Under the pieces are notes generated by a model. That model worked only from the letters and a program-made list of their open reading frames with translations. It ran no database searches and had not been told where the DNA came from. A stretch of DNA of 64,000 nt, from NCBI GenBank assembly GCA_965661625.1, contig CBFIEM010000009.1, positions 87,135 through 151,134 of the forward strand, given 5' to 3'. The position numbers and the translations under genes are program-made. Shown here piece after piece: positions 44,450 through 53,145 of the stretch. Each line of letters opens with the position of its first letter. Position 1 is the first letter of the stretch. This DNA comes from GCA-2705995 sp965661625. GTDB taxonomy: Bacteria; Bacteroidota; Bacteroidia; Flavobacteriales_G; Salibacteraceae.

Positions 44450-46489
44450 ATGAAATTGATGAAAGTTTTATTCAGCGCATTATTCTTATTGTTTTGCGTC
44501 CAGCCATTATCAGCTCAAAAGGATTATACACTTGAAGCAGATGGAGCCTTTAACAATGGGTCTTATTTTAACTCGATAGAGCTTTACAAAAAAGCCTATT
44601 CTAAAGTAAAAAAGGCCGAGGAGAAGAAGCGCATTCTTTTTCAAATCGGATTGGCATACTACAACCTTCAGGATAACTCTCAAGCTGAAAACTGGCTTAA
44701 GAAAACTGTGAAGGCTGGATTCGAGAATCCAGATGCTCAACTCTACCTGGCTCATGCTATGCGACGCCAAGGTCGCTTTGAGGACGCCACTGCAGAGTAC
44801 GAGAAATATTTGGATAAAAAACCAGACAGCAAAGAAGGAAAATTGGGGGTTGAAGCTTCCAAGCTTGCTCAGGAGTGGATGGACAATCCAACACGTTACG
44901 TAGTTGAGGCCGAGCCATTATTGAACTCAAAGCAATACGACTTTGCGCCATCATGGGCAGATAAGAAGAATGAGGCATTAGTTTTTACTTCAACCCGTGA
45001 AGGATCTATTGGTGACGAAATGGATAATATCACAGGACAAAGCTATTCTAGTATTTGGTATACTGAACTCGATAAAAAAGGGAAGTGGATGATACCAACA
45101 GCTTTAGGTGAAACCATTAATACGCAAGAAACAAACGAGGGAGCGGCAGCAATGAATGAGCGCCGTAACTACATCTATTTCACGCGTTGTCAGTATAAGA
45201 AAAACAAAATCATCGGCTGTGATATTTACAGTGCCCGTAAGATGGGACGTAATTGGGGAGACCCAGAACTCGTTGATTTAGGTGCGGCAGATTCCGTGAC
45301 CGTTGGACATCCATTCCTTGCATTCAAGGACGAGTACTTATTATTTGCTTCAGATATGCCAGGTGGTCAAGGTGGTAAAGATATTTGGATAGCCAAGTAT
45401 GATCGTCGTGAGAAGACTTTCGGTGCACCAGTGAATCTGGGGCCTAAGATCAATACTGCTGGAAATGAAATGTTCCCGTATGTTTCCGATAAAGGTGACC
45501 TTTATTTTGCTTCAGACGAGCATCCTGGAATGGGGGGTCTTGATATTTTTAAGGCTACACGTGTTGGAAAGGAAATCAAATGGGAGAATGTTGAAAACAT
45601 GAAGTACCCGATTAACTCTCCTACAAATGATTTCGGGATTATTTTTGACGGCAAGAAGAACCGAGGATTCCTAACATCAGATCGCGATGGAGGAAGAGGT
45701 GGAGATGATATCTGGAGTTTCCGTTTCCCACCACTCAAATTCATCATTGATGGAACGGTTACCGATCTTGAAACGGGAGAACCTATTCCGGGAGCTACAG
45801 TTACGCTTAAAGGTACTGATGGGTCATCTGTAGCTATTAAAACCGATGAGTTAGGGAATTATGAATTTGACAGCAAAGAGGAGTCTGGTGATCGCTATGT
45901 GGTGGAGGAAACGTCATACACTATGGAGGTTACTGCCGAGCAGTACTTGAAGGGTAAAGGACAAGAGACTACAGTTGGTGTTACGCAATCAACTCGTTTC
46001 AAGCATGACTTTAAATTACAGCCATTCTCTGACGTGATAGAATTCCCAGAAGTACGCTACGATTTAGCTCGTTGGGAATTACAGGTTAATGATAGTGTGA
46101 ACTCTAAGGATTCATTAGATTTTCTTTATCAAACACTGATTGATAACCCAAATATTGTAATTGAGCTTAAGGCTCATACAGATACACGAGGTAGTGATGC
46201 TGCTAACCAAACACTCTCGCAAAAACGGGCAGAATCTTGTGTTGAGTACTTGATATCTAAAGGAATTGCTTCAGATAGAATGGTACCAAAAGGTTATGGA
46301 GAAGAGTTACCTAAAATTACGGATGAACAAATCGCTGCCCTCCCAACAAATGAAGAGCGTGAAGCTGCTCACCAGAAAAACAGGAGAACTGAGTTTGGTA
46401 TTTTAAGGGATGATTATGTTCCCAAAGAAGAACCAGCTACTGAAGAATCTGAAGAAGGAGAAGCTCCGACGGAAGAACCAGCAGAGTAG
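44450..46489 (+). CDS. PorE-like T9SS-associated envelope protein (TPR, propeller, CarbReg, OmpA)
   Basis: This 679-residue protein repeats the domain order of P. gingivalis PorE. A signal peptide ends LSAQ. TPR-like helices lie at about residues 25-145. A PD40/WD-like propeller spans about 160-420 (YDFAPSWADKKNEALVFTST, GGLDIFKATRVG). A carboxypeptidase-regulatory-like domain lies at about 430-515 (DGTVTDLETGEPIPGATVTL), and an OmpA peptidoglycan-binding domain at 525-650 (ELKAHTDTRGSDAANQTLSQ). The tail is acidic. I infer that it anchors the T9SS ring to peptidoglycan, in keeping with three T9SS-type domains in the window. Unlike P. gingivalis PorE it has no lipobox. Confidence 0.82.
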   Translation: MKLMKVLFSALFLLFCVQPLSAQKDYTLEADGAFNNGSYFNSIELYKKAYSKVKKAEEKKRILFQIGLAYYNLQDNSQAENWLKKTVKAGFENPDAQLYLAHAMRRQGRFEDATAEYEKYLDKKPDSKEGKLGVEASKLAQEWMDNPTRYVVEAEPLLNSKQYDFAPSWADKKNEALVFTSTREGSIGDEMDNITGQSYSSIWYTELDKKGKWMIPTALGETINTQETNEGAAAMNERRNYIYFTRCQYKKNKIIGCDIYSARKMGRNWGDPELVDLGAADSVTVGHPFLAFKDEYLLFASDMPGGQGGKDIWIAKYDRREKTFGAPVNLGPKINTAGNEMFPYVSDKGDLYFASDEHPGMGGLDIFKATRVGKEIKWENVENMKYPINSPTNDFGIIFDGKKNRGFLTSDRDGGRGGDDIWSFRFPPLKFIIDGTVTDLETGEPIPGATVTLKGTDGSSVAIKTDELGNYEFDSKEESGDRYVVEETSYTMEVTAEQYLKGKGQETTVGVTQSTRFKHDFKLQPFSDVIEFPEVRYDLARWELQVNDSVNSKDSLDFLYQTLIDNPNIVIELKAHTDTRGSDAANQTLSQKRAESCVEYLISKGIASDRMVPKGYGEELPKITDEQIAALPTNEEREAAHQKNRRTEFGILRDDYVPKEEPATEESEEGEAPTEEPAE

Positions 46490-46510
46490 CTAATTAAATA
46501 GTTAATAGAA

Positions 46511-46538
46511 AGCATCTCATTTTGTGAGATGCTTTTTT
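46511..46538 (+). terminator. Intrinsic terminator of the PorE-like gene
   Basis: A perfect 9-bp stem AGCATCTCA / TGAGATGCT with a 5-base loop is followed by six T. purM begins 12 bases later. Confidence 0.85.
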
Positions 46539-46549
46539 ATTTTGCACCC

Positions 46550-47719
46550 ATGAGTAAGGAATCGAGGTATGATAAGCGCGGTGTTTCTGCCGATAAAACA
46601 GATGTTCACAACGCCATTAAGCATGTAGATAAAGGCTTGTATCCCAAAGCTTTTTGTAAGATAGTTCCAGATTATTTGGGAAATGACGACGACTATTGTG
46701 TAGTGATGCATGCTGATGGTGCCGGAACCAAATCTTCCCTTGCATATGCCTATTGGAAGGAGACCGGAGACCTTTCAGTTTGGAAAGGGATAGCACAGGA
46801 TGCACTTATCATGAATATTGATGATTTATTATGTGTAGGTGCCACGGAAAATATATTGCTCTCGAGTACGATAGGTCGCAATAAAGGGTTAATACCGGGA
46901 GAAGTTATTTCGTCAATTATCAATGGAACTGAGGAACTGTTGTCAGATTTACGAACTCATGGTGTTACCATTCATTCAACAGGAGGGGAAACGGCGGATG
47001 TTGGAGATTTGGTGAGAACCATTATCGTGGATTCAACAGTAGTTTGCCGTATGAAAAAGGCAGATGTTATTGATAATGCTAATATCCAGCCCGGTGATGT
47101 TATTGTCGGGTTGTCTTCATCAGGTCAGTCAAATTATGAGTCTGATTATAATGGAGGGATGGGGAGTAATGGTTTGACATCTGCAAGGCATGATGTTTTT
47201 GGCGAACAAGTAGGTAAGAAATATCCAGAGACACACGATCCAGCAGTTCCTGAGGAATTAGTTTATTCCGGAAGTAAGTCCCTCACAGATAGAGTAGAAG
47301 GAGCTCCTATTGATGCTGGAAAGCTGGTGCTTTCACCTACTCGTACATATGCACCAATTATTAAACGAATTTTAGAATTTCACCGCAGTTCAATTCACGG
47401 CATGGTCCACTGTTCGGGAGGTGCGCAAACCAAAGTGCTTCACTTTGTTGACAATGTTCACATTATTAAAGATAATATGTTCGATGTACCCCCATTATTT
47501 GAGCTGATTCAAGAAGAATCAGGGACAGCATGGAAGGAGATGTATAAGGTGTTTAATATGGGACATAGGATGGAATTGTATGTTCCTGAAAATATAGCGG
47601 ATTCAATTATTGAAGTAGCCAATTCATTTGGTGTTGATGCTCAAGTGATAGGTCGAGTTGAATCATCGGATAAAAAAGAACTAACCATTAAATCGGACAA
47701 GGGAGTCTTTACTTATTGA
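46550..47719 (+). CDS. purM: Phosphoribosylformylglycinamidine cyclo-ligase (AIR synthase)
   Basis: It closes the imidazole ring of AIR from FGAM with ATP in purine synthesis. It is 389 residues long, the longer Bacteroidota form (E. coli has 345). It starts MSKESRYDKRGVSADKTDVHNAI. Family motifs are VVMHADGAGTKSSLAY, DDLLCVGATENILLSSTIGR, HSTGGETADVG and VFNMGHRMELYVP. ATG 46550 is used because the longer reading runs into the preceding terminator. Its stop overlaps the prfA start by one base (TGATG), so the two are translationally coupled. Confidence 0.95.
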   Translation: MSKESRYDKRGVSADKTDVHNAIKHVDKGLYPKAFCKIVPDYLGNDDDYCVVMHADGAGTKSSLAYAYWKETGDLSVWKGIAQDALIMNIDDLLCVGATENILLSSTIGRNKGLIPGEVISSIINGTEELLSDLRTHGVTIHSTGGETADVGDLVRTIIVDSTVVCRMKKADVIDNANIQPGDVIVGLSSSGQSNYESDYNGGMGSNGLTSARHDVFGEQVGKKYPETHDPAVPEELVYSGSKSLTDRVEGAPIDAGKLVLSPTRTYAPIIKRILEFHRSSIHGMVHCSGGAQTKVLHFVDNVHIIKDNMFDVPPLFELIQEESGTAWKEMYKVFNMGHRMELYVPENIADSIIEVANSFGVDAQVIGRVESSDKKELTIKSDKGVFTY

Positions 47720-48804
47720 TGCAAGCTGAACAAGAATTACTAGGAAAGCTTCAAGCCATTCAAGATCGGTTTGATGAAGTAGGGAGAATGATCACTGATC
47801 CTGAAATTATCGCTGATATGAAGCGGTATGTTAAATTGAATAAGGAATACAAAGATTTAGAAGCGGTTGTTGCAGCCTACAAAAAGTACAAGTTAATCAT
47901 TGATAATATTGCGAATTCTAAAGAGATTCTAGAGTCTGAAACGGATGCAGATTTTAGAGAGATGGCAAAGCAAGAACTTGATGAGCTTCTTCCTCAAAAG
48001 GAAGAAATGGATGAAGAGATTAAGTACTTATTAGTTCCCAAGGACCCAGAAGATGATAAGAACGCGATAATTGAAATTCGCGCTGGAACTGGAGGAGATG
48101 AAGCTTGCATATTTGTTGAAGATGTTTTCCGCATGTATACCATGTATTTTAAAGAGCTTGGTTGGTCTTTTGAAGTAATCAATTCAACTGAGGGAACAGT
48201 TAAAGGATATAAAGAAATCTCTCTTGATGTTACTGGTGAGGGAGTGTATGGAACCATGAAGTTTGAGTCTGGTGTTCATCGGGTTCAACGTGTCCCAGAA
48301 ACGGAATCACAAGGAAGGGTGCATACAAGTGCAATTACTGTAGCCGTTCTTCCTGAAGCAGAAGAAGTAGATTTCGAATTGAACTTAACTGATGTAAAAA
48401 AGGATACTTACCGTTCCTCTGGAGCTGGTGGTCAGCACGTCAATAAGACAGAATCAGCTGTGCGCTTAACCCATTTACCCACCAATACGGTTGTGGAATG
48501 TCAAGATGGAAGGTCGCAGCACAAGAATTATGAAAAGGCGCTCCAAGTTTTACGCTCTCGCCTTTTTCAAGTTGAGTTAGAAAAGTTACAAGCTGAACGT
48601 GCGGCACAGCGCAAGTCACTCGTATCTACTGGGGATCGTTCTGCAAAAATTAGAACTTATAACTATCCTCAAGGTAGAATAACAGATCACCGCATCAACA
48701 AAACCATGTATAACCTGAGTAATTTCATGAATGGAGCAATAGGAGACATGATTGAAGCATTAAAAATGGCCGAAAACGCTGAGAAGTTGAAGGCAGGATC
48801 ATAA
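47719..48804 (+). CDS. prfA: Peptide chain release factor 1
   Basis: It recognises UAA and UAG stops and triggers peptide release. It is 361 residues long. The GGQ motif is in SGAGGQHVNKTESAV and the codon-reading PxT motif is PET in RVPETESQGRVHTSAI, where E. coli RF1 has PAT. PxT rather than SPF marks RF1 over RF2. Methylation of the GGQ glutamine is probable but PrmC is not here. The start codon overlaps the purM stop (TGATG). Confidence 0.97.
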   Translation: MQAEQELLGKLQAIQDRFDEVGRMITDPEIIADMKRYVKLNKEYKDLEAVVAAYKKYKLIIDNIANSKEILESETDADFREMAKQELDELLPQKEEMDEEIKYLLVPKDPEDDKNAIIEIRAGTGGDEACIFVEDVFRMYTMYFKELGWSFEVINSTEGTVKGYKEISLDVTGEGVYGTMKFESGVHRVQRVPETESQGRVHTSAITVAVLPEAEEVDFELNLTDVKKDTYRSSGAGGQHVNKTESAVRLTHLPTNTVVECQDGRSQHKNYEKALQVLRSRLFQVELEKLQAERAAQRKSLVSTGDRSAKIRTYNYPQGRITDHRINKTMYNLSNFMNGAIGDMIEALKMAENAEKLKAGS

Positions 48805-48814
48805 ATCTAATGCA

Positions 48815-49633
48815 GTGACAAGAGCAATACTAATAGAACAGATTAAGGAAAAGCAATCATTTTTGTGCGTTGGGCTAGATCCAGATCCACAAAAGATTCC
48901 CGATCACCTCAATAACTATGAAGACCCAATTTTTGAGTTTAATCGGCGCGTCATCGATGCTACTGAGTCTTACGCGGTAGCCTATAAACCGAATATTGCA
49001 TTTTATGAAAGTTTAGGACCTTCTGGTTGGGAGTCGCTGAGAAAAACCCTTGAATACATACCGGATCATATTTTTACGATTGCAGATGCTAAGCGCGGAG
49101 ATATTGGGAACACATCTTCGATGTATGCAAAAACATTCTTTGAAACTTATCCATTTGATTCAATAACAGTAGCGCCTTATATGGGTGAGGATTCTGTTAC
49201 TCCATTTTTGAAATACCCAAACAAATGGGTAATTGTTCTGGCCGCAACTTCGAATAAAGGAGGCCGGGATTTTCAAGAATTCGACATAAAAGGAAAGCCG
49301 CTTTACCAACACGTTGTTAATCGTGTTGCTTCGTGGGGCTCAGATGAAAATACGATGTTCGTTGTAGGTGCAACTCGTGGTGAAGTTATTCGAACTATCC
49401 GCGCGAGTGCTCCAACTCATTTTTTTTTAGTGCCAGGTGTGGGGAAACAAGGGGGTAGTTTAGATGATGTTGTTCGCTTTGGAATAACTGCCGACTGTGG
49501 TATCCTTGTAAATAGTTCCCGCGGTATAATATATGCCGGAAGTGGATTGGAGTTTGAAAAGGATGTAATGGCCGCCGCGAGAGCTATTCAATCTGATATG
49601 AGTGCTTACCTCAAAGAATATAACATTATTTAA
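48815..49633 (+). CDS. pyrF: Orotidine 5'-phosphate decarboxylase
   Basis: It makes UMP from OMP in pyrimidine synthesis. It is 272 residues long, the longer type 2 form common in Bacteroidota. The active-site Lys and Asp lie in FTIADAKRGDIGNTS. The N-terminus is LCVGLDPDPQKIP, and GILVNSSRGIIYAG forms the phosphate loop. The only in-frame start is GTG at 48815; the nearby ATG at 48810 is out of frame and stops at once. The gene follows prfA by 10 bases. Confidence 0.94.
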   Translation: MTRAILIEQIKEKQSFLCVGLDPDPQKIPDHLNNYEDPIFEFNRRVIDATESYAVAYKPNIAFYESLGPSGWESLRKTLEYIPDHIFTIADAKRGDIGNTSSMYAKTFFETYPFDSITVAPYMGEDSVTPFLKYPNKWVIVLAATSNKGGRDFQEFDIKGKPLYQHVVNRVASWGSDENTMFVVGATRGEVIRTIRASAPTHFFLVPGVGKQGGSLDDVVRFGITADCGILVNSSRGIIYAGSGLEFEKDVMAAARAIQSDMSAYLKEYNII

Positions 49634-49662
49634 AAGCTTAACTTGTAGGGAAACCACCTACT

Positions 49663-50931
49663 ATGAATGAAGCGCTATTGCACTTTGTTTGGAAATTTAA
49701 ATCCTTTCAAACAAAGTCGCTGGAGTCGGCTAACGGATCTACAATCCAATTAATACAAGTTGGCCAGCATAACCTAAACTCGGGACCTGATTTTTTTAAT
49801 GCTCAAATTCGTATTTCAGATACGTTGTGGGCAGGAAACGTGGAGATACACGTTAAGAGTTCAGATTGGTACGATCATAAGCACCATCAAGATGAAGCTT
49901 ATCAGTCGGTTATTCTCCATGTTGTATGGGAAGATGATATAAACTTTGAGCTTAAAACAGGAATCCCTACGCTGGAACTTCGAGGTAGGGTTTCAAAACA
50001 TGTAATAGAAAAGTATCGCGATTTTCAGAACTTGAGTGCTGTGCCCTGTTCTAAAGCGCTACATCAGGTTAAACCGATCGTTGCTAAACAATGGGTTGAA
50101 CGGATGGGAATAGCTAGACTTGAAGAGCGCTGTAGCGAAATTGAGCTGTTGTCTAATGAACTAAAAGGAGACCTGGAAGGGACATTTTACCATTGGCTAA
50201 TGCGGTACTGGGGAGGGCCACTGAATAAGGTGCCATTTACCATCTTAGCGCGAGTTGTACCGTTTTCTTGGATTAAGAAAAGGTTGAAAAACAAGGAAGA
50301 GTTCGAAGCTATTTTATTTGGCCAAGCTGGTTTACTCGCAGATACAGCAAGAGATACCTATGAGAAATTTTTGAAACAGACATATTCATATTGGAAATTA
50401 AACCTCCCGTCGTCACCCCTTGCCCCTCACTTCTGGAAATACAGTAAAATGCGACCGTCTTCTTTCCCTGATTTTAGGATGGCACAAGTTGCCTCTTTGC
50501 TCTTCAAGTATGACAGGTGGCTCTCTCGGTTAATGGAGCGCGACCTTTCATGGCTAGGCGACTTATTTGAAACGTATGAACCTGGCGCATATTGGTCACG
50601 ACATGTTAGACTTGGGACATCCTCTAAACGTATGAATTCTCAATGGGGGAAGGGATTTAGGGATTACCTCCATCGCAATGTGTTTTGCCCATTCATATAC
50701 TTTGTAGGTAATAAATATGATGACTATACGCTGAAAGAGTTGGCATTAGCTCAGCTAGAAGCCATCCGTCCAGAAGACAATAGGGTTACCCGAATTTACA
50801 AGGAGCACGGTTTAACGGTTGCCAATTCATTACATACTCAAGGGTTATTGCATATGTATGAGGAGTTCTGTAACCAGAAAAAATGTTTATTTTGCGGGAT
50901 AGGGAACCAACTATTGCGCAACCATGATTGA
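49663..50931 (+). CDS. DUF2851 family protein
   Basis: This is a 422-residue protein of unknown function, conserved in Bacteroidota. It starts MNEALLHFVWKFKSFQTKSL and has the family pattern GQHNLNSGPDFFNAQIRISD, then WAGNVEIHVKSSDWYDHKH and VILHVVWEDD. The many Trp, His and Asp could suggest a metal-dependent enzyme, but nothing confirms that. The C-terminal part carries CPFIYFVGNKYDDYTLKELA and a Cys pair in NQKKCLFCGIGNQLL. It overlaps the next small gene by 8 bases. Lies in the pyrF-PspC-channel chain. Confidence 0.85.
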   Translation: MNEALLHFVWKFKSFQTKSLESANGSTIQLIQVGQHNLNSGPDFFNAQIRISDTLWAGNVEIHVKSSDWYDHKHHQDEAYQSVILHVVWEDDINFELKTGIPTLELRGRVSKHVIEKYRDFQNLSAVPCSKALHQVKPIVAKQWVERMGIARLEERCSEIELLSNELKGDLEGTFYHWLMRYWGGPLNKVPFTILARVVPFSWIKKRLKNKEEFEAILFGQAGLLADTARDTYEKFLKQTYSYWKLNLPSSPLAPHFWKYSKMRPSSFPDFRMAQVASLLFKYDRWLSRLMERDLSWLGDLFETYEPGAYWSRHVRLGTSSKRMNSQWGKGFRDYLHRNVFCPFIYFVGNKYDDYTLKELALAQLEAIRPEDNRVTRIYKEHGLTVANSLHTQGLLHMYEEFCNQKKCLFCGIGNQLLRNHD

Positions 50932-51148
50932 TAGAATTCAAGCGTATTTCGAGAGGCAAGCATTTGGAGTATGCGACTGGTGGGGACATAAGTTGGGTAT
51001 AAGCTCAGGACGTGTGCGTCTTTACTTCATATACCTATCCTTTATTACCTTCGGATCACCCTTGTTGATATACCTCATAATGGCATTCGTTCTAGAGAAT
51101 AAGCATTGGTTCAAACGAAGGAAACGCCATACTTTCTGGGAAATCTAA
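50924..51148 (+). CDS. PspC-domain small membrane protein
   Basis: This 74-residue protein resembles the PspC phage-shock family. A short cytoplasmic start (DRIQAYFERQAFGVCDWWG) is followed by KLGISSGRVRLYFIYLSFIT and one helix (YLSFITFGSPLLIYLIMAFV), then a basic tail (WFKRRKRHTFWEI). PspC-type proteins take part in envelope stress sensing, but PspA and PspB are absent. It overlaps DUF2851 by 8 bases. Its stop TAA is followed in the same frame by AAG CCT TTG and then the potassium channel frame, which is unusual. Confidence 0.78.
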   Translation: MIDRIQAYFERQAFGVCDWWGHKLGISSGRVRLYFIYLSFITFGSPLLIYLIMAFVLENKHWFKRRKRHTFWEI

Positions 51149-51154
51149 AAGCCT

Positions 51155-52183
51155 TTGTTACTTAACTACAAATACTTCAAGGAGATATATTTTGCATTTC
51201 TCCTCCTTGCCGCAATCATTTGTATTGGTTCGGTTGGCTATATGGTTGTTGAAGGTTGGTCCTTTAGTGAGGGATTTTACATGACCATTATTACAGTATC
51301 TACTGTTGGTTTTGAAGAAGTAAAGCCACTTTCAGATTCTGGGAGGTTGTTTACAGCATTATTGATAATAACTAGTTTTGGTACATTCGCTTATGCGATA
51401 TCCTCAATCACACGGTATGTCGTAACAGGCCAATACAAAAACTACTTCAAAGATTATAAAGTGAATAAAGACATTGATAAGTTACACGGACATACTATTA
51501 TTTGTGGATTTGGTCGAAACGGCAGGCAAGCAGCAAAAACACTTCAGGCATATAGAAAGCCATTTGTAATTATTGATGATGATGAATCGTTGATTGAGAC
51601 ACTTCGCTACGATCAAAACATCTTATTTGTAAAAGGGGACGCAACGAATGAAGAAACACTTTTTCGAGCAGGAATTCGCGATGCTAGCGCTGTAATAGCA
51701 ACACTTCCGAAAGATTCCGATAATGTCTTTGTCGTGCTCACATCTCGGGAACTGAAAAAGGACCTTACGATTATTAGTCGAGCCTCAAATGAGTCATCCG
51801 AGAAGAAACTCAGGATAGCAGGTGCGAATAATGTAATTATGCCTGAACGAGTAGGAGGGGCACATATGGCAACGCTGGTAGTGAGCCCTGACGTGATGGA
51901 GTTTTTAGATCATATTTCGGTAATAGGAAGTCACGAAATTAATTTGGAACAAATAAACTTCAAGCAGCTTCCAGCTGATTTTCGTTATAAGACCATTCAG
52001 GAATTAGAAGAGCGTTACAAAACTGGTGCTCGAATAATTGGTTTTAAAAATGCCGATAGTGACTACATCCTCAACCCATCACCAGACCTAGAGCTCATCC
52101 CAAACTCCAAGCTATTTGTTCTTGGTACTTCGGAACAAATTAAAAAGCTCAATGCTATTTTTAACATCGCTCCAGAACAATAG
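51155..52183 (+). CDS. Two-helix potassium channel with RCK (TrkA-N/C) domain
   Basis: This 342-residue channel has two membrane helices around the selectivity filter TVSTVGFEE and then a cytoplasmic RCK domain. The NAD-binding Rossmann motif is IICGFGRNGRQAAKTL with the acidic IIDDD strand, and a TrkA_C-like lobe ends the chain (DLELIPNSKLFVLGTSEQI). It resembles MthK/YugO-type channels gated by Ca2+ or nucleotide. The only start in frame before the first helix is TTG 51155; the first ATG (MVVEG) lies after helix one. It may also be reached by readthrough of the PspC stop. Start is uncertain. Confidence 0.8.
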   Translation: MLLNYKYFKEIYFAFLLLAAIICIGSVGYMVVEGWSFSEGFYMTIITVSTVGFEEVKPLSDSGRLFTALLIITSFGTFAYAISSITRYVVTGQYKNYFKDYKVNKDIDKLHGHTIICGFGRNGRQAAKTLQAYRKPFVIIDDDESLIETLRYDQNILFVKGDATNEETLFRAGIRDASAVIATLPKDSDNVFVVLTSRELKKDLTIISRASNESSEKKLRIAGANNVIMPERVGGAHMATLVVSPDVMEFLDHISVIGSHEINLEQINFKQLPADFRYKTIQELEERYKTGARIIGFKNADSDYILNPSPDLELIPNSKLFVLGTSEQIKKLNAIFNIAPEQ

Positions 52184-53079
52184 TGGCTTGGTTAGTTACG
52201 GGATCTAACGGCCTCATAGGCAGTTCAATCATCACTAAGCTCAAGCCGCTTATACCTGTCACCGGAATGTCCAAAGGAGACAATCGTTTGGCGGGAGGTG
52301 AATTACAGAATTATTGTGATGTTGATCTTTCAGATACCCAGTTTTTAAATGCTTCACTTCAGCAAATAAATCCTGATGGCATAATTCATTGCGGAGCTTG
52401 GTCGCAAGTTGATCGCTGTGAATCAAATCCATCGATGTGCAATCAAATCAATGTTGAAGCAGCTGAGGTAATAGTTAGGTATGCTAAATCTCAAAATATT
52501 CCGCTGGTTGTATTTTCTACGGATTTTGTTTTTGGAGGAGATGATGCTCCATATGGTATTAATGATTCCCCTAAACCACTGAGTTGCTATGCTGAATCTA
52601 AAGTTAACATGGAGCTCATTGCAGCTAGTTATAAGCGAACAACGATTATTCGACCTGTGTTGGTTTATGGTTATACCTATTCAATGAGACGAGACAATAT
52701 TTTTTCATGGGTAGCGAAAGCAATCCAAAAAAAGGAGTCTATTCAAGTCGTTAATGATCAATTCAGGAACCCTACCTACGTCGCTGATTTAGCTGATTTT
52801 ATTGCTTTAAACCTTTTTACATTACCTCCAGGAGTAGTTCATTTAGGAGGAAATGAAAGGCTGTCAGTATATCAGCTTGCACTTGAAATTGCCCGAATTG
52901 GTGGATTTGACGGAGGTTTAATTTCCCCGGTTTCGTCGGATTCAATGCAAGGAGCCAACCTGAGACCGGCAGACACCACCCTTAAATTGGATTCCACGAA
53001 ACGAATTGATCCGCAGTGGGAGTCTGATTTGGAAAGAGGAATAGCGCGAGCATGGAAGTCTTTCCGCAGTGCGAATTAG
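52183..53079 (+). CDS. RmlD-like NAD(P)-dependent sugar-nucleotide reductase
   Basis: This 298-residue short-chain dehydrogenase resembles dTDP-4-dehydrorhamnose reductase. The dinucleotide motif is WLVTGSNGLIGSSII. The catalytic Ser/Thr-Tyr-Lys set is seen in VVFSTDFVFGGDD and CYAESKVNMELIAAS (Tyr-x3-Lys). HCGAWSQVDRCESNP and RPVLVYGYTYSMRRDNIF fit the substrate cleft. The start is GTG 52183 and overlaps the stop of the channel gene by one base (TAGTG). No rmlABC genes are close, so the sugar product is not certain. It could also be an epimerase. Confidence 0.82.
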   Translation: MAWLVTGSNGLIGSSIITKLKPLIPVTGMSKGDNRLAGGELQNYCDVDLSDTQFLNASLQQINPDGIIHCGAWSQVDRCESNPSMCNQINVEAAEVIVRYAKSQNIPLVVFSTDFVFGGDDAPYGINDSPKPLSCYAESKVNMELIAASYKRTTIIRPVLVYGYTYSMRRDNIFSWVAKAIQKKESIQVVNDQFRNPTYVADLADFIALNLFTLPPGVVHLGGNERLSVYQLALEIARIGGFDGGLISPVSSDSMQGANLRPADTTLKLDSTKRIDPQWESDLERGIARAWKSFRSAN

Positions 53080-53090
53080 CCTTTATCCTG

Positions 53091-53122
53091 TTGGGATGCT
53101 TCACATAAGGTTGTTATATTTG
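53091..53122 (+). promoter_or_regulatory. Promoter for the AGCS symporter gene
   Basis: TTG at 53091-53093, a 21-base spacer and TATATTTG at 53115-53122 match the consensus exactly. The ATG lies 24 bases downstream. Confidence 0.78.
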
Positions 53123-53145
53123 ACGGCAATCCAAATTACACATAT

